NCBI RefSeq assembly: GCF_000010785.1
Contig: NC_013799.1
Span: forward strand, 744,001 to 808,000
DNA: 64,000 nt
Origin: Hydrogenobacter thermophilus TK-6
Lineage (GTDB): Bacteria > Aquificota > Aquificia > Aquificales > Aquificaceae
Direction: 5' to 3'
Part shown: piece after piece, positions 24,206 through 34,121 of the stretch
Numbering within the stretch: the first letter of the stretch is position 1
Layout of the letters: each line of letters begins with the position of its first letter
Made by a program: the position numbers and the translations under genes
Notes under the pieces: generated by a model
What the model was told of the DNA's origin: nothing
Seen by the model: the letters and a program-made list of their open reading frames with translations, nothing else
The model's database searches: none

Positions 24206-25158
24206 CTTAGCACCTGATCCGCAAGGGAGATAATCTGCGGATCGTAAGGTATTCCTAACTCCCTCAAAGCTTTCTGGTTTATGACAAGTTTTATATTCCT
24301 AACCTTCTCAAAGGGTACATCCTTCACCTGCTCTCCTTTGAGCAATCTGTAAGCTATAAAGGCTGCCTGATACCCTTGCTCATAACCAGAACTTCCGTAA
24401 GCGACAGGACAGCCTCCCTTTGCCTGCTCGGGCGAGAGACACATAACTGGCACCTGATAGAAATTTGCGTACTGAAGTATATACGAAGTCAGGAAGTTTT
24501 CCGTATAAAAGCAGGGCGTTATTATTATTCCACCAAAGCCATCCTCCTTCATATGACTTATGACATACTCCAGGTCAAGAGCGTCCCTCACAGATACGGG
24601 AACCACCTTTATACCATACTTCTCACCTGCCTTTACCGTTATCCTTGTTGCCAGCTTGGATGCCTCAAACTGCGGAGTACAAAAAACCACAACCTTTTTT
24701 ATGTGTGGGAAGATCCTGTGAAATATCTCCATCCTCTTTTCCATAAGCTCTGCGTTTAGATTGTCCACACCGGTTATGTTGTCGGTAGGTCTGCTCATGC
24801 TGTCCGTGAGCCCCCAAGCTCTTACCGCAGTCCCCCCCATTATCACAACAGGTTTTTTCATGTCAGGTTTTAGCTTTTTAAGATAGTATGCCTCTATGCT
24901 TCCACCAACAGCTATAAGTTTGTACCTTTCAAGTCTGTTTATTACTTCAATAGCCTTCTCTTCCAGCTTTTTAAGGTTGTTATCTCCCACATAAACATCC
25001 AGTTTAATGTTTTTGACACCCAACGCTCTGAGCCCCTCCTCAAAACCTTGCACTTTGCTCATTCTACCCTCACCTGATATGAGTACAGCTACTTTTGTAT
25101 CCTCTTTTGAACAGGAGAGCAGAGTAAGAAAGCACAGAAGGATGATAAAGAGCCTCAT
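24202..25158 (-). CDS. ABC-type substrate-binding lipoprotein coupled to a histidine kinase
   Basis: A 318-residue periplasmic binding protein of the ABC_sub_bind (COG2984) type. The lipoprotein signal ends LTLLSC (Cys16), followed by a type I binding fold starting VAVLISGEGRMSKVQGFEEGL. Relatives bind aromatic amino acids or other small molecules; the ligand here is unknown. No permease or ATPase gene is next to it. Instead its stop overlaps the histidine kinase start by 4 bp, which suggests a ligand sensor rather than an importer. TATAAT lies 6 nt before the ATG, predicting a leaderless mRNA. Confidence 0.85.
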   Translation of the reverse strand: MRLFIILLCFLTLLSCSKEDTKVAVLISGEGRMSKVQGFEEGLRALGVKNIKLDVYVGDNNLKKLEEKAIEVINRLERYKLIAVGGSIEAYYLKKLKPDMKKPVVIMGGTAVRAWGLTDSMSRPTDNITGVDNLNAELMEKRMEIFHRIFPHIKKVVVFCTPQFEASKLATRITVKAGEKYGIKVVPVSVRDALDLEYVISHMKEDGFGGIIITPCFYTENFLTSYILQYANFYQVPVMCLSPEQAKGGCPVAYGSSGYEQGYQAAFIAYRLLKGEQVKDVPFEKVRNIKLVINQKALRELGIPYDPQIISLADQVLR

Positions 25159-25160
25159 GC

Positions 25161-25172
25161 TATAATTATATT
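25161..25172. promoter_or_regulatory. Shared palindromic -10 region of two divergent leaderless genes
   Basis: The 19 bp gap between the lipoprotein gene (-) and gpsA (+) contains the perfect palindrome TATAATTATA (25161-25170). On the minus strand TATAAT (25165-25170) ends 6 nt before the ATG at 25158. On the plus strand TATAAT (25161-25166) or TATATT (25167-25172) lies 11 or 5 nt before the ATG at 25178. Confidence 0.5.
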
Positions 25173-25177
25173 GCCCT

Positions 25178-26158
25178 ATGAAGCTCTCTATACTTGGCGG
25201 TGGAAGGTGGGGTGTGGCTCTATCTCTGCACCTGGGAAGGTTGAACCACCAAGTTCTTGTATACGACAGAAACCAAGATATTGTAAGAGAAATAAACAGA
25301 GGAAATCATCCCTATATGAAGGACATAAAGCTTAAAGGCGTGGAAGCTACCACCAGTTTGGAAGACATTGAGCATTATTCGGACTATGTGATTATAGCCC
25401 TCCCAGTTCAGGCAATAAGGGGAGTTATTCAAAGCTTAGACCTCTCACAAAAGATGGTAATATCCGCATCAAAAGGTTTGGAGATAGGTACCTACAAAAG
25501 GGTATCTCAAATAGTGAGGGAAGTTCACAGCTCCGCACAGGTGTTCTCCCTTTCGGGTCCCTCCTTTGCCTCAGAAGTGTCAAAAGGACTGCCAACCGCC
25601 TTAGTTTTGGCAGGCGAGGACACAGACCAGATGAGAAAGATAAGAGACGCTTTCTTTTCGGAAAATTTCCGCATTTACCTCTCTACGGACATAGTAGGTG
25701 TTGAGCTTGGTGGAGCCTTAAAGAATGTTGTAGCCATAGCCTGCGGTATATCCGACGGGCTGGGATACGGTGAGAATGCAAGAGCTTCTCTCATAACAAG
25801 GGGACTTGCGGAGATGGTAAGGATAGGTGTAAAGCTGGGAGCAAAGAGAGAAACCTTTTATGGGCTTTCTGGTATGGGTGACCTCTTTCTGACTGCAAGC
25901 TCACCCCAGTCAAGAAACAGAACCTTTGGGTTTTTGATAGGCAAAGGCAAAAGTGCACAGATGGCTTTTAAGGAGATAGGACAAGTAGTTGAAGGAGCTT
26001 ATACTGTAAGAGCAGTAAAGAAACTCTCGGAGGAGCTTAGCATATACGCACCCATATCTTGTGCAGTTTATGAGGTGATAATTGAAAATAAGAATATTCA
26101 AGAGGTGGTAAAGTCCCTGCTTCTCAGACCGCCAAAAGAGGAATTTGAAGTCCTTTAG
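25178..26158 (+). CDS. gpsA: Glycerol-3-phosphate dehydrogenase [NAD(P)+]
   Basis: Reduces dihydroxyacetone phosphate to sn-glycerol 3-phosphate for phospholipids. The 326-residue protein has an N-terminal dinucleotide motif GGGRWGVAL (7-15), where many relatives read [15 protein letters not shown] and the catalytic lysine region [20 protein letters not shown] follow, with [11 protein letters not shown] and SRNRTFG in the C-terminal domain. No Shine-Dalgarno is present. Confidence 0.96.
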   Translation: MKLSILGGGRWGVALSLHLGRLNHQVLVYDRNQDIVREINRGNHPYMKDIKLKGVEATTSLEDIEHYSDYVIIALPVQAIRGVIQSLDLSQKMVISASKGLEIGTYKRVSQIVREVHSSAQVFSLSGPSFASEVSKGLPTALVLAGEDTDQMRKIRDAFFSENFRIYLSTDIVGVELGGALKNVVAIACGISDGLGYGENARASLITRGLAEMVRIGVKLGAKRETFYGLSGMGDLFLTASSPQSRNRTFGFLIGKGKSAQMAFKEIGQVVEGAYTVRAVKKLSEELSIYAPISCAVYEVIIENKNIQEVVKSLLLRPPKEEFEVL

Positions 26159-26168
26159 CTTTAAAAGT

Positions 26169-26174
26169 TATAAT
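26169..26174 (+). promoter_or_regulatory. -10 box of gyrA, predicted leaderless
   Basis: TATAAT, then 7 nt, then the ATG at 26182, with no Shine-Dalgarno. Confidence 0.5.
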
Positions 26175-26181
26175 TTTAAAC

Positions 26182-28467
26182 ATGGAGATAACCACCGTTG
26201 CTATAGAAGAAGAGGTAAAACAGTCTTACATAGACTACGCCATGTCCGTTATAGTAGGTCGTGCTATTCCCGATGCACGCGATGGTCTAAAGCCTGTGCA
26301 AAGAAGGATTCTATACGCCATGTATCAAATGGGTCTAACTCCAGAAAAACCTTTTGTCAAGAGCGCAAGGATAGTGGGTACGGTCTTAGGATACTATCAT
26401 CCTCACGGCGACCAGGCGGTTTACGATGCTTTAGTAAGGATGGCACAGGACTTTAACATGAGATACCCTCTCATCTCAGGACAGGGAAATTTTGGTTCCA
26501 TAGATGGTGACCCTCCCGCTGCCATGAGATATTCCGAAGCCAAACTCTCCAAGGTAGCCATTAAGATGCTTGAAGACATAGAAGAAAATACCGTTGATTT
26601 TATCCCCAACTTTGACGGCTCTACTGTGGAACCTGCCCTTTTGCCTTCCAAGTTTCCCAATATGCTTTGCAACGGTAGCAGTGGCATAGCGGTGGGTTTG
26701 GCAACATCTATTCCACCCCACAACCTCAAAGAAGTCTGCAGTGCTCTCATAGAGCTTGCCAAAAATCCCAACATCTCCACAGAGGAGATAATGAAGCGTA
26801 TAAAAGGTCCAGACTTTCCTACAGGTGGTATAGTGGAAAATTACCAAGAACTTATAGAGTATTACCATACAGGAAGAGGACATGTCAGAGTCAGAGCAAA
26901 AGCACATGTAGAAAAACTTCAAGGCGGAAGGGAGCAAATAGTTATAACCGAAATACCCTATCAGGTCAACAAAGCTGAACTTATAAAGAGAATGGCGGAG
27001 CTGGTAAGGGAAGGCAAGCTCAAGGAGATATCCGAAATAAGAGATGAGTCGGATAAGGAAGGTATAAGGATAGTTATAGAGTTAAAAAGGGATGCGCAAG
27101 GTCAAAAGGTTCTGGAAAAGTTATACAAACACACAGCTTTGAGGAAGAACTTTCCCATAAACTTTGTGGTGCTTATAGACAACCAACCCAAGCAGGTAGG
27201 TATAAAGGAGCTTCTTCAGGAGTTTCTAAGACATAGACTGGAGGTGATATTAAGAAGGGCAAAACATCACCTCAAAAAAGCAGAAGACAGACTCCACATA
27301 GTTGAAGGTCTTACCAAAGCTCTTGAGCATTTGGATAAGGTTATACAAGACATAAGAAGCTCCAAAGATGTCCCGCAGGCAAAAGAAAAGCTTATGAAAA
27401 ACTACACACTTAGCGAAAGGCAAGCTAATGCTGTGCTGGATATGAGACTTCAAAGGCTCACCTCCTTGGAAAGCTCCAAGCTGGAGGAAGAAAAGAAACA
27501 GCTTATCCAAAGCATAGAACACTACAAAAAGCTCATAAGTAGTGAAGAGGAGAGGATAAAAGTCTTTATTCAGGAGATGGAAGAGATAGTCAAAGAGTTT
27601 CCCTCACCCAGAAGAAGCTTTGTGCTGGGATTTGAAAATGAAGAGGTGGGGCAGATTACTGTCATCATATATTCCAACGGAAAGATCATGCCTCTGGAAG
27701 AAATGCAGGAGGAGGGGCAGGTGGTTGATGTGCTGGATGTGCCCTTCAGCGAAGGGCTCTTTATGGTTTCCAACAGGGGAAGAGTCTACTGGATAGCTGG
27801 GTCTCAGGCTCTTCAGGGAAGTAAGGTTTCCTTTAAGGAGGCAGATGAAAGCGTTGTGGGTGCTTTTGTCAGGTCTCAGGCAAGCCATCGCATAATACTT
27901 ATCACAAAGCGTGGATATGTGAAGAAGATACCCATAGTGGATTTTGAGTACAAGACGCAGGGCATGTCCATAATAAAGTTTTCCGAAGAGGAAGATGAGG
28001 TGGTCAAAGTTTTACAATCTCCCGAAGAGGGGGATATATTACTCCTTACACGAAAAGGAAAGATGCTCAGGTTTCCCATCAGAGACATACCTCCCGCCAC
28101 AGTAGGGTCAAAGGGAGTTATAGGCATAAAACTGGAAGGTGATGATACGCTTATAAGTGCAAGAGCCATAACTGACTTTCCTTACCTTCTGCTCATAACA
28201 CAGAAGGGAGCGGTCAAAAAGATCAATGCCAAAGACATACCTGCAAGAGGAAGGGGCAGTAAAGGTATGACAGCCACGGCACGCACCAAAGGGGATGCGG
28301 TGGACATAGTGCCCATAAAAGAGAGCGTTGAGCTTATGATAGCCACTCAAGAGGGGAAGGTGTTTTACGACAGACTTGAAGAGAGGGAGATACCTTTAAA
28401 GGAAGTCCAAAGGTGGAGCATTGATGAGGACATTATAACAAGAGTGGCAGTAAAAAAAGCACAGTAG
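26182..28467 (+). CDS. gyrA: Type IIA topoisomerase A subunit (GyrA/ParC) lacking a GyrA box
   Basis: Breaks and rejoins the DNA gate with the B subunit. The 761-residue protein has a GyrA-like core: [23 protein letters not shown] and catalytic Tyr117 in AAMRYSEA. It then has the tower, coiled-coil and a beta-pinwheel C-terminal domain from about residue 480. The first pinwheel blade, where gyrases carry QRRGGKG, here reads [16 protein letters not shown], so the GyrA box is missing. ARGRGSKG occurs in a later blade. An Aquifex homologue has been reported to act more like topoisomerase IV, and the same may hold here. Gln78 replaces the usual quinolone-contact serine. The 3' end overlaps comEC by 35 bp. 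Confidence 0.93.
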   Translation: MEITTVAIEEEVKQSYIDYAMSVIVGRAIPDARDGLKPVQRRILYAMYQMGLTPEKPFVKSARIVGTVLGYYHPHGDQAVYDALVRMAQDFNMRYPLISGQGNFGSIDGDPPAAMRYSEAKLSKVAIKMLEDIEENTVDFIPNFDGSTVEPALLPSKFPNMLCNGSSGIAVGLATSIPPHNLKEVCSALIELAKNPNISTEEIMKRIKGPDFPTGGIVENYQELIEYYHTGRGHVRVRAKAHVEKLQGGREQIVITEIPYQVNKAELIKRMAELVREGKLKEISEIRDESDKEGIRIVIELKRDAQGQKVLEKLYKHTALRKNFPINFVVLIDNQPKQVGIKELLQEFLRHRLEVILRRAKHHLKKAEDRLHIVEGLTKALEHLDKVIQDIRSSKDVPQAKEKLMKNYTLSERQANAVLDMRLQRLTSLESSKLEEEKKQLIQSIEHYKKLISSEEERIKVFIQEMEEIVKEFPSPRRSFVLGFENEEVGQITVIIYSNGKIMPLEEMQEEGQVVDVLDVPFSEGLFMVSNRGRVYWIAGSQALQGSKVSFKEADESVVGAFVRSQASHRIILITKRGYVKKIPIVDFEYKTQGMSIIKFSEEEDEVVKVLQSPEEGDILLLTRKGKMLRFPIRDIPPATVGSKGVIGIKLEGDDTLISARAITDFPYLLLITQKGAVKKINAKDIPARGRGSKGMTATARTKGDAVDIVPIKESVELMIATQEGKVFYDRLEEREIPLKEVQRWSIDEDIITRVAVKKAQ

Positions 28468-29698
28468 GAAGAGCTGCCAGAAGCTTCCACCAGTTTTTTA
28501 AAAAGTAGAGAAGAGCGCCCCCAACCGCACCTACAAAGACAGCCTGAAAGACAGAGATAGGCACATTAAGAGTAAAGCCTGCGAAAGAGAAAAGGCTCAC
28601 AAGCTTGAGAATGAGCTTTCCCAACACTTCAAGGGGAAAGGAAGGCAGGCTAAAGAAGGTCAGAAGCTCTAAAACTCCGTAAGCGGTAAAAAGTAAAAAA
28701 GGAAGGCTCAAAAGGGGAGTGAGCAAAATACCAACAGGTGTAATCAAAGAGAAAGTTGCCACTATACTGCATGTGCCAAAGAAGGCAAAAAAGGAAGTCC
28801 AGAAGGACATAAAAACCCTGTAAAGGTTCTCAGAAGAAATAGCCTCTTTTATTTTCTCCGTATGCCTAAGGGCTAAGACAATGTATAAAGTAGCCATAAA
28901 GGAAAGCCAGAAGGAGTAAGAAGATACATAGTCTGGAAATAAAAACAGCAAGACGCAGGCAGAAAAGAGAAGCAAACTGAGATAATCTGGTCTGTGATAA
29001 GAAAGCTTTATAAGAAGAGCCATAAATATCATGATGTAAGCTCTCAGGACAGGAGGGTCGGGTGGCACTATGAAAAAGGTGTAAAGGCTCACACCCACCA
29101 GCGAAAGAAGCAAGCCATACACTCCCGGAAGCAAAAACCTTAGAATTATGGCTATGAGCGTAAGGTGAGCACCAGACACTACAAGAAGATGCAAAAGCCC
29201 TGTACTAAAAAAGGAAGCTTGATACTCAAAAGGTAAAACTTCCTGAGACTCTCCAAAAAGGTACGAAAATACAAGACCTTTGACCTCCTGATCCTTTACC
29301 CTCTCTTCAACCCTCTGCATAAACAATCCCCTGATGCTTTTTCCGGTAAATACCAAACTTTTTATATCCTTATAGCTGGCATAAATAAACACTCTCCCGT
29401 TATTTAGCTTTACTTTGCCCAGAACCTCAAAGCTCTTTGAGGGTATGCTTTCAGCTCCAAAAAGCGTGAGATATCCGGTTTTTCCGTAGGTTTTTGAGAA
29501 ATCTCCACCCAATACTCTTACCCTGACTTTTAACCTGTTGGCTTCCACATGAGGCACGCCTTCCACTGTCAGCACCAATCTGCCCTTGCCTAAATCATCA
29601 GGATCTTGCTTTTGACCACCTTCAGACCTAAGAAAAGCAATAAGTATTGCAACAAAAAACAAAGCTAACTGCTTTAAGTGCCGTTCTGTCTCCCCCAT
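28433..29698 (-). CDS. ComEC/Rec2 competence-type membrane protein, short form
   Basis: A 421-residue polytopic inner-membrane protein with the ComEC 'Competence' domain. A single N-terminal hydrophobic segment is followed by a soluble OB-like region (about 40-130) and [17 protein letters not shown], the conserved competence motif. About eight further membrane helices follow. The C-terminal metallo-beta-lactamase nuclease domain of classical ComEC is absent; the frame ends after the membrane part. It should conduct single-stranded DNA during uptake. It shares a 20 bp bidirectional promoter region with the helicase gene. Confidence 0.85.
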   Translation of the reverse strand: MGETERHLKQLALFFVAILIAFLRSEGGQKQDPDDLGKGRLVLTVEGVPHVEANRLKVRVRVLGGDFSKTYGKTGYLTLFGAESIPSKSFEVLGKVKLNNGRVFIYASYKDIKSLVFTGKSIRGLFMQRVEERVKDQEVKGLVFSYLFGESQEVLPFEYQASFFSTGLLHLLVVSGAHLTLIAIILRFLLPGVYGLLLSLVGVSLYTFFIVPPDPPVLRAYIMIFMALLIKLSYHRPDYLSLLLFSACVLLFLFPDYVSSYSFWLSFMATLYIVLALRHTEKIKEAISSENLYRVFMSFWTSFFAFFGTCSIVATFSLITPVGILLTPLLSLPFLLFTAYGVLELLTFFSLPSFPLEVLGKLILKLVSLFSFAGFTLNVPISVFQAVFVGAVGGALLYFLKNWWKLLAALPTVLFLLPLLL

Positions 29699-29702
29699 GA
29701 TT

Positions 29703-29711
29703 TATATTATC
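29703..29711. promoter_or_regulatory. Overlapping -10 boxes of divergent comEC and helicase genes
   Basis: In the 20 bp gap, minus-strand GATAAT (29706-29711) lies 7 nt before the comEC ATG at 29698. Plus-strand TATATT/TATTAT (29703-29710) lies 8-10 nt before the helicase GTG at 29719. Neither gene has a Shine-Dalgarno. Confidence 0.4.
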
Positions 29712-29718
29712 TTACATA

Positions 29719-31608
29719 GTGCTTCTTTACCAATTTCTGCTTAAAAGAGGACTGGAGAGTAGGAAGAGTCAGGAGGAGTTTTTTAAACTGATGCTTTCCG
29801 CAATGGAGGAAGGGGGAGTTAAAATCATCCAGGCACCTACCGGCACAGGCAAGACTTACGGCTACCTTATACCCATAGTAGAAAAAGGTCAGAAGGCAAT
29901 AATTTCAACAGGTACAAAGCTTTTACAAGAACAGCTAAGAAGAGACTTGGAAGTCATCAAAAGCTATGCCGGCTACATACTGGGCAACCATGTCAGCTAT
30001 GTGGTGCTTAAGGGAAAGTCCAACTATTTATGTCTGGACAGGTATTACGCAGAGGCACAAAAAGTGCCTGAGCTGGAGATGGCTATAAACTCCGGCTGGG
30101 ATGGAGACTTTGAGTTTGTGAACCTTGATGTAGACCTCAGGGAAAAGCTGTGCGTAGATGACGACTACTGCACCCCTTACTACAGAAATATGTGCAAATA
30201 CCGATATGAATGCTACTACTGGAGCAAGCTAAAGAATCTGGAAAAATCTGCACAAATACTTATAATTAACCATGCCCTTTTGAGTCTGAGGGAGTTTGAA
30301 AATCCAGAGGAGAGACTCTTGGTTATAGACGAAGCTCACGAGCTTGACAAATACATTACAAGCAGTCTTAAAACAGGCTTTTCCACTTACACTCTGCGGA
30401 TAGACATTCTTGGAAGAATACGGGAGTTTTTGCCTTCCGCCCATGTGGACATAGAGAGCTTTTTTACAGACAACTTTGAACACCTCTTTAAGGAAGGAAA
30501 GGAGGAAGTAGCTCTTGAGAACCTATGTCCATACGCAGAAGATTTTGAAAAGCGAATCATGACAGCACTTTTTTCCCTCTACCAGAGAGTAAAAGAAGAA
30601 GTTATGCACAGCATCCACAGCTTTTTAAAGGAAAGGCTATTTGTAAGTCTAAAGCTCAAAGACTACCTTTTAAATAGCGGGGTGCTTGCTTGGGAGGACT
30701 ATCTGAAGATAAATTCCAACTACGAAGAGTTAAGCCAAGAAGAAGAGAAGCTTTTAAAGAAGCTCAAAACATACCAACTTCTTACCAAAAGGCTCACAAG
30801 GCTTAAAGAGTTTTTCCAGCTTATGAAGGAAGAAAAGCCCGAGATGGGATACATGGTTAGCAGAAGCTGGAGCAGGAAGCTACAAACTTACAATTACAGG
30901 CTTGAGTGCTTTCCAGTCTTTCCATCAGGCTTTATAGACTTTAGCGGTTATAAGGCAGTGGTGATAACATCAGCTACTGCCAACCCAATAGACCTTGAGA
31001 AAACTCTCGGAATTGTGGGGGATTACTACGAGCTGGAACACACCTTGCCGTATCATCAGATTGACTTTGTTGTTTACCTTGTGGATCCAAGAGAAGAAGA
31101 CTGGAAGGATTGTCTTATGAGAGCTTACAAGTATCTTAGAACCTTGTACGATAAGGTCCTAATACTTTTAACCAACAGGGAGCACATGAAGCTCTTTGAG
31201 AAAGAGGAGGGATTAGCCTTTCAGGGGGAAGATAGTCTTTCTAAACTGGTGGAGCATCTCAGAGAGGGAAGAATAAAGGCTCTTGCCGGGCTTGACAGCC
31301 TTTGGTTTGGAATAGATGTAAAGGGTGAAAAGGGGCTTTTGATGGCAAAGCTACCCTTTGAAAGTCCGGAGGACCCCATAACCTTCCACAGGATAAGGTT
31401 TTTAAAGTCTGTTGGGGAGGACCCCTTTGAATACCAGAAGAGGAAAGCCCTCATCAAGTTTCAGCAGGGTATAGGCAGACTTATAAGGAGCAAAGAAGAC
31501 AGAGGAACCATAGTGTTATGTGATAAAAGGATATTCAAGTTTAAGGAATTTCTTAGAGTAGTAGAAAAGCTGGGGATAAAGGTAAGGGTGGTTAAGATGC
31601 TAAAATAA
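29719..31608 (+). CDS. DinG/XPD-type iron-sulfur DNA helicase
   Basis: A 629-residue superfamily 2 helicase that unwinds DNA 5' to 3'. Walker A is in APTGTGKT (39-46), and the DEAH box is in VIDEAH (202-207). An inserted iron-sulfur domain has Cys105 (NYLCLDR), Cys145, Cys151, Cys159 and Cys165; four of these would ligate a [4Fe-4S] cluster. The C-terminal helicase domain ends with the QGIGRLIRS arginine-finger motif. The GTG at 29719 is the best start because it sits 8-10 nt from a -10 box. Probably a repair or R-loop helicase; exact role unknown. Confidence 0.9.
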   Translation: MLLYQFLLKRGLESRKSQEEFFKLMLSAMEEGGVKIIQAPTGTGKTYGYLIPIVEKGQKAIISTGTKLLQEQLRRDLEVIKSYAGYILGNHVSYVVLKGKSNYLCLDRYYAEAQKVPELEMAINSGWDGDFEFVNLDVDLREKLCVDDDYCTPYYRNMCKYRYECYYWSKLKNLEKSAQILIINHALLSLREFENPEERLLVIDEAHELDKYITSSLKTGFSTYTLRIDILGRIREFLPSAHVDIESFFTDNFEHLFKEGKEEVALENLCPYAEDFEKRIMTALFSLYQRVKEEVMHSIHSFLKERLFVSLKLKDYLLNSGVLAWEDYLKINSNYEELSQEEEKLLKKLKTYQLLTKRLTRLKEFFQLMKEEKPEMGYMVSRSWSRKLQTYNYRLECFPVFPSGFIDFSGYKAVVITSATANPIDLEKTLGIVGDYYELEHTLPYHQIDFVVYLVDPREEDWKDCLMRAYKYLRTLYDKVLILLTNREHMKLFEKEEGLAFQGEDSLSKLVEHLREGRIKALAGLDSLWFGIDVKGEKGLLMAKLPFESPEDPITFHRIRFLKSVGEDPFEYQKRKALIKFQQGIGRLIRSKEDRGTIVLCDKRIFKFKEFLRVVEKLGIKVRVVKMLK

Positions 31609-31618
31609 ATACATTGGC

Positions 31619-32797
31619 ATGGACATTATAGAGTTGAAAGGAGTCTCAAAGGTTTACAGAGTATACAAAAAACCTGCGGACAGGCTGAAGGAAATTCTGT
31701 TAAGAAGAAGCTTTAGCTACGAAAAGGTAGCCCTTAAGGATATAAATCTAAAAGTTAGAAAGGGTGAGGCGCTGGGGATAGTAGGAGAAAACGGCGCAGG
31801 GAAAAGCACGCTGCTCTCCATAATATCCGGCGTATTAGAGCCTACTTCAGGAGAGGTAAAGGTGCTGGGAAGGGTGGCTGCTATACTGGAACTGGGTGCA
31901 GGTTTTCATCCCGAATTTACCGGTATAGAGAATGCATACATGTATGCTTCTTTAAATGGTCTTTCCAAAGGCGAGATAGACAAAAGACTTGACTTTATAG
32001 CCGAGTTTTCCGAGCTGGGTGACCTTCTGCACCAACCCATAAAAACATACTCTACTGGTATGGTGGTAAGGCTTGCCTTTTCCGTGATGATAGCTTTAAA
32101 TCCCCAAGTCTTTATAATAGACGAGGCTCTATCCGTAGGTGATATACACTTTCAAAAGAAATCCTTTGACAAGATAAAAGAGTTCAAAGAAAGCGGAGGG
32201 ACGCTTATTTTCACCACCCACTCCACCTATCAGATAACCAATGTATGCGACAGGGCAATATGGATAAAGGATGGCAGGATACAGATGGAGGGCGACCCCT
32301 TCTCGGTAGTTAAAGAGTATGAAGATTACATGAGAGAAAAGGATAAGATAGAGCAGGAACACTTGCAGGTGCAGAGGGCTAACATAACTCACGCCTACAT
32401 AGAGGATTTTAGGCTCTCTCATCAGGAGATAAGACCCGGAGAGACCCTCAAGGCTTGGATAAGAATAAGGTCCAAGAGAAGGGAAAAGGTTGTCCTTGCC
32501 ATACTTTTTAGGAGAAACGACAATGAGCTAATAAGTGTCTATTCTACCAAGCATGAGGGCGTTGAGATAGTTGTAAACGAGAGTGTAAATGCTGTATTTT
32601 CCTTTCCAGAATTCCCGCTACTGCATGGAAAGTACTTTGCAGATGCCTACCTTCTTGATGAGGCTGGGGCAGTGATTTACGATGTTAAAAGCTTACCCTT
32701 TGATGTGCCAAAAGAGTCCGTCGTTGACCTGGGCATATTCAGGATAAAGGCAAGTCTTGAGTTAAATCCTATCGGCTATAGCTTTAGCAAACTCTAA
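31619..32797 (+). CDS. ABC transporter ATPase for polysaccharide export (Wzt-like)
   Basis: A 392-residue ATPase for export of O-antigen-type glycans. The ABC domain (1-235) has Walker A GENGAGKST (56-64), the signature YSTGMVVRLAF, Walker B VFIIDEALSVGD and a TTHS switch region. A C-terminal beta-sandwich domain (about 250-392; IRPGETLKAWIRI, GKYFADAYL) resembles the glycan-binding domain of Wzt. The partner permease Wzm is not next to it. The 3' end overlaps the convergent icd by 36 bp. Confidence 0.88.
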   Translation: MDIIELKGVSKVYRVYKKPADRLKEILLRRSFSYEKVALKDINLKVRKGEALGIVGENGAGKSTLLSIISGVLEPTSGEVKVLGRVAAILELGAGFHPEFTGIENAYMYASLNGLSKGEIDKRLDFIAEFSELGDLLHQPIKTYSTGMVVRLAFSVMIALNPQVFIIDEALSVGDIHFQKKSFDKIKEFKESGGTLIFTTHSTYQITNVCDRAIWIKDGRIQMEGDPFSVVKEYEDYMREKDKIEQEHLQVQRANITHAYIEDFRLSHQEIRPGETLKAWIRIRSKRREKVVLAILFRRNDNELISVYSTKHEGVEIVVNESVNAVFSFPEFPLLHGKYFADAYLLDEAGAVIYDVKSLPFDVPKESVVDLGIFRIKASLELNPIGYSFSKL

Positions 32798-34027
32798 GGT
32801 GGTAAGCTCTTTAGCTTCCAATCCCTGCTTTCTAAAGCCGTTAGCTATGTCCGGCGTTCCAAGCCTTTCAGCTATGGTCCTTTTGACTGCGGAGTATATA
32901 AGCTCGGAGGCTTCTTTCCAACCCAAGTATTCAAGCATCATAGCACCGGACAGCGTCAGCGATAGAGGATTGGCAATACCTTTGCCTGCTATGTCGTAGG
33001 CGGTTCCGTGAGTGCTTTCAAACAGGGCATATCCGTCACCTATGTTTCCGCTGGGCACAAACCCTGGACCACCCACCAATGCGGAGGCAAGGTCAGATAT
33101 GTAATCTCCATTCAGGTTTTGAGTTATTATCACATGGTAAGCCTCCGGCTTTAACACCAGCTGCATGAGCATCTGATCGGTGATAACTTTAACCATCAAA
33201 ACCTGACCATCTTTTGGCTCTCCCTCCGTTATCACTTTTCCTTCAAACTCAGGCTCTTTTGCCACCTCAAAAGCCCAGTTCATAAAGGCACCTTCCGTAG
33301 CTTTCATTATGTTGCCTTTGCCTACAACAGCTACCACCTTTTTGTTATTCTGCAAAGCCCAACGGAGAGCTTTTCTTACATGCCTTTTTGTCTTAAACTC
33401 ACTCATAGGCTTTACCGTGATGCCACAATCCTCGGGAAGGGCATATTCGGACACTCCCATCTCTTCAATAAAGAACTTCCTAACCTTCTGCGTCCTTTCC
33501 TCCTTAGGCATGTACTCTATGGACATATAAACATCGTCAGAATTTTCTCTAAAGACAGCCACATTGACCCTCTCGGGGTTAGGTATGGGTGCAGGCTGAC
33601 CCAGCCAATAGACAGGTCTTATGGCTGAATAGAAGTCCATAGACTGGCGCAAGATAGCATTGAGAGATTTACCTCCCTTACCTACGGGTGTGCCAAGAGG
33701 TCCCTTTATGCCAACAACCGCTTCCTTTAAAAACTCTATAGTCTCTTCTGGCATACGCTTGCCTGTCTTTTCTTCAGCCTTGTCCCCGGCCAGAAGCTCT
33801 ACCCAAAAGATGTTTCTTGAACCTCCGTAAGCCTTCTCTACGGCAGTATTTACTATGTGTATCATGGCAGGCATAATCTCGGCACCTATTCCATCCCCCT
33901 CTATGAAAGGTATGATGGGAAAGTTAGGCACTTCTATACTTTTGTCCTCCTTGAGTTTTATAAACTTTCCTTCTTGTGGCACCTTCAGGCTACCTTCCCA
34001 CCTATAAACACTTTCCACCTTTAACAT
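32762..34027 (-). CDS. icd: Isocitrate dehydrogenase
   Basis: Interconverts isocitrate or oxalosuccinate with 2-oxoglutarate. In Hydrogenobacter-type autotrophs the enzyme works in the reductive TCA cycle, taking oxalosuccinate to isocitrate. The 421-residue protein has IEGDGIGAEIMPAM, KGPLGTPVGKGGKSLN with the substrate serine in RSLN-like context, VFRENSDDVY, and FESTHGTAYDIAGKGIANP. The ATG at 34027 is chosen because GAGAGG lies 8 nt upstream; a GTG at 34036 is also in frame. An isolated icd between convergent and degraded genes is likely monocistronic. Confidence 0.94.
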   Translation of the reverse strand: MLKVESVYRWEGSLKVPQEGKFIKLKEDKSIEVPNFPIIPFIEGDGIGAEIMPAMIHIVNTAVEKAYGGSRNIFWVELLAGDKAEEKTGKRMPEETIEFLKEAVVGIKGPLGTPVGKGGKSLNAILRQSMDFYSAIRPVYWLGQPAPIPNPERVNVAVFRENSDDVYMSIEYMPKEERTQKVRKFFIEEMGVSEYALPEDCGITVKPMSEFKTKRHVRKALRWALQNNKKVVAVVGKGNIMKATEGAFMNWAFEVAKEPEFEGKVITEGEPKDGQVLMVKVITDQMLMQLVLKPEAYHVIITQNLNGDYISDLASALVGGPGFVPSGNIGDGYALFESTHGTAYDIAGKGIANPLSLTLSGAMMLEYLGWKEASELIYSAVKRTIAERLGTPDIANGFRKQGLEAKELTTLEFAKAIADRI

Positions 34028-34121
34028 CGCTTTCACCTCTCCGTCAGTTATGATTTCAATATTTTAACACCTCAGCTATGAAAAAACTGGGTTTTAAGTT
34101 CCAAGTTTTTCCATCCACCCT

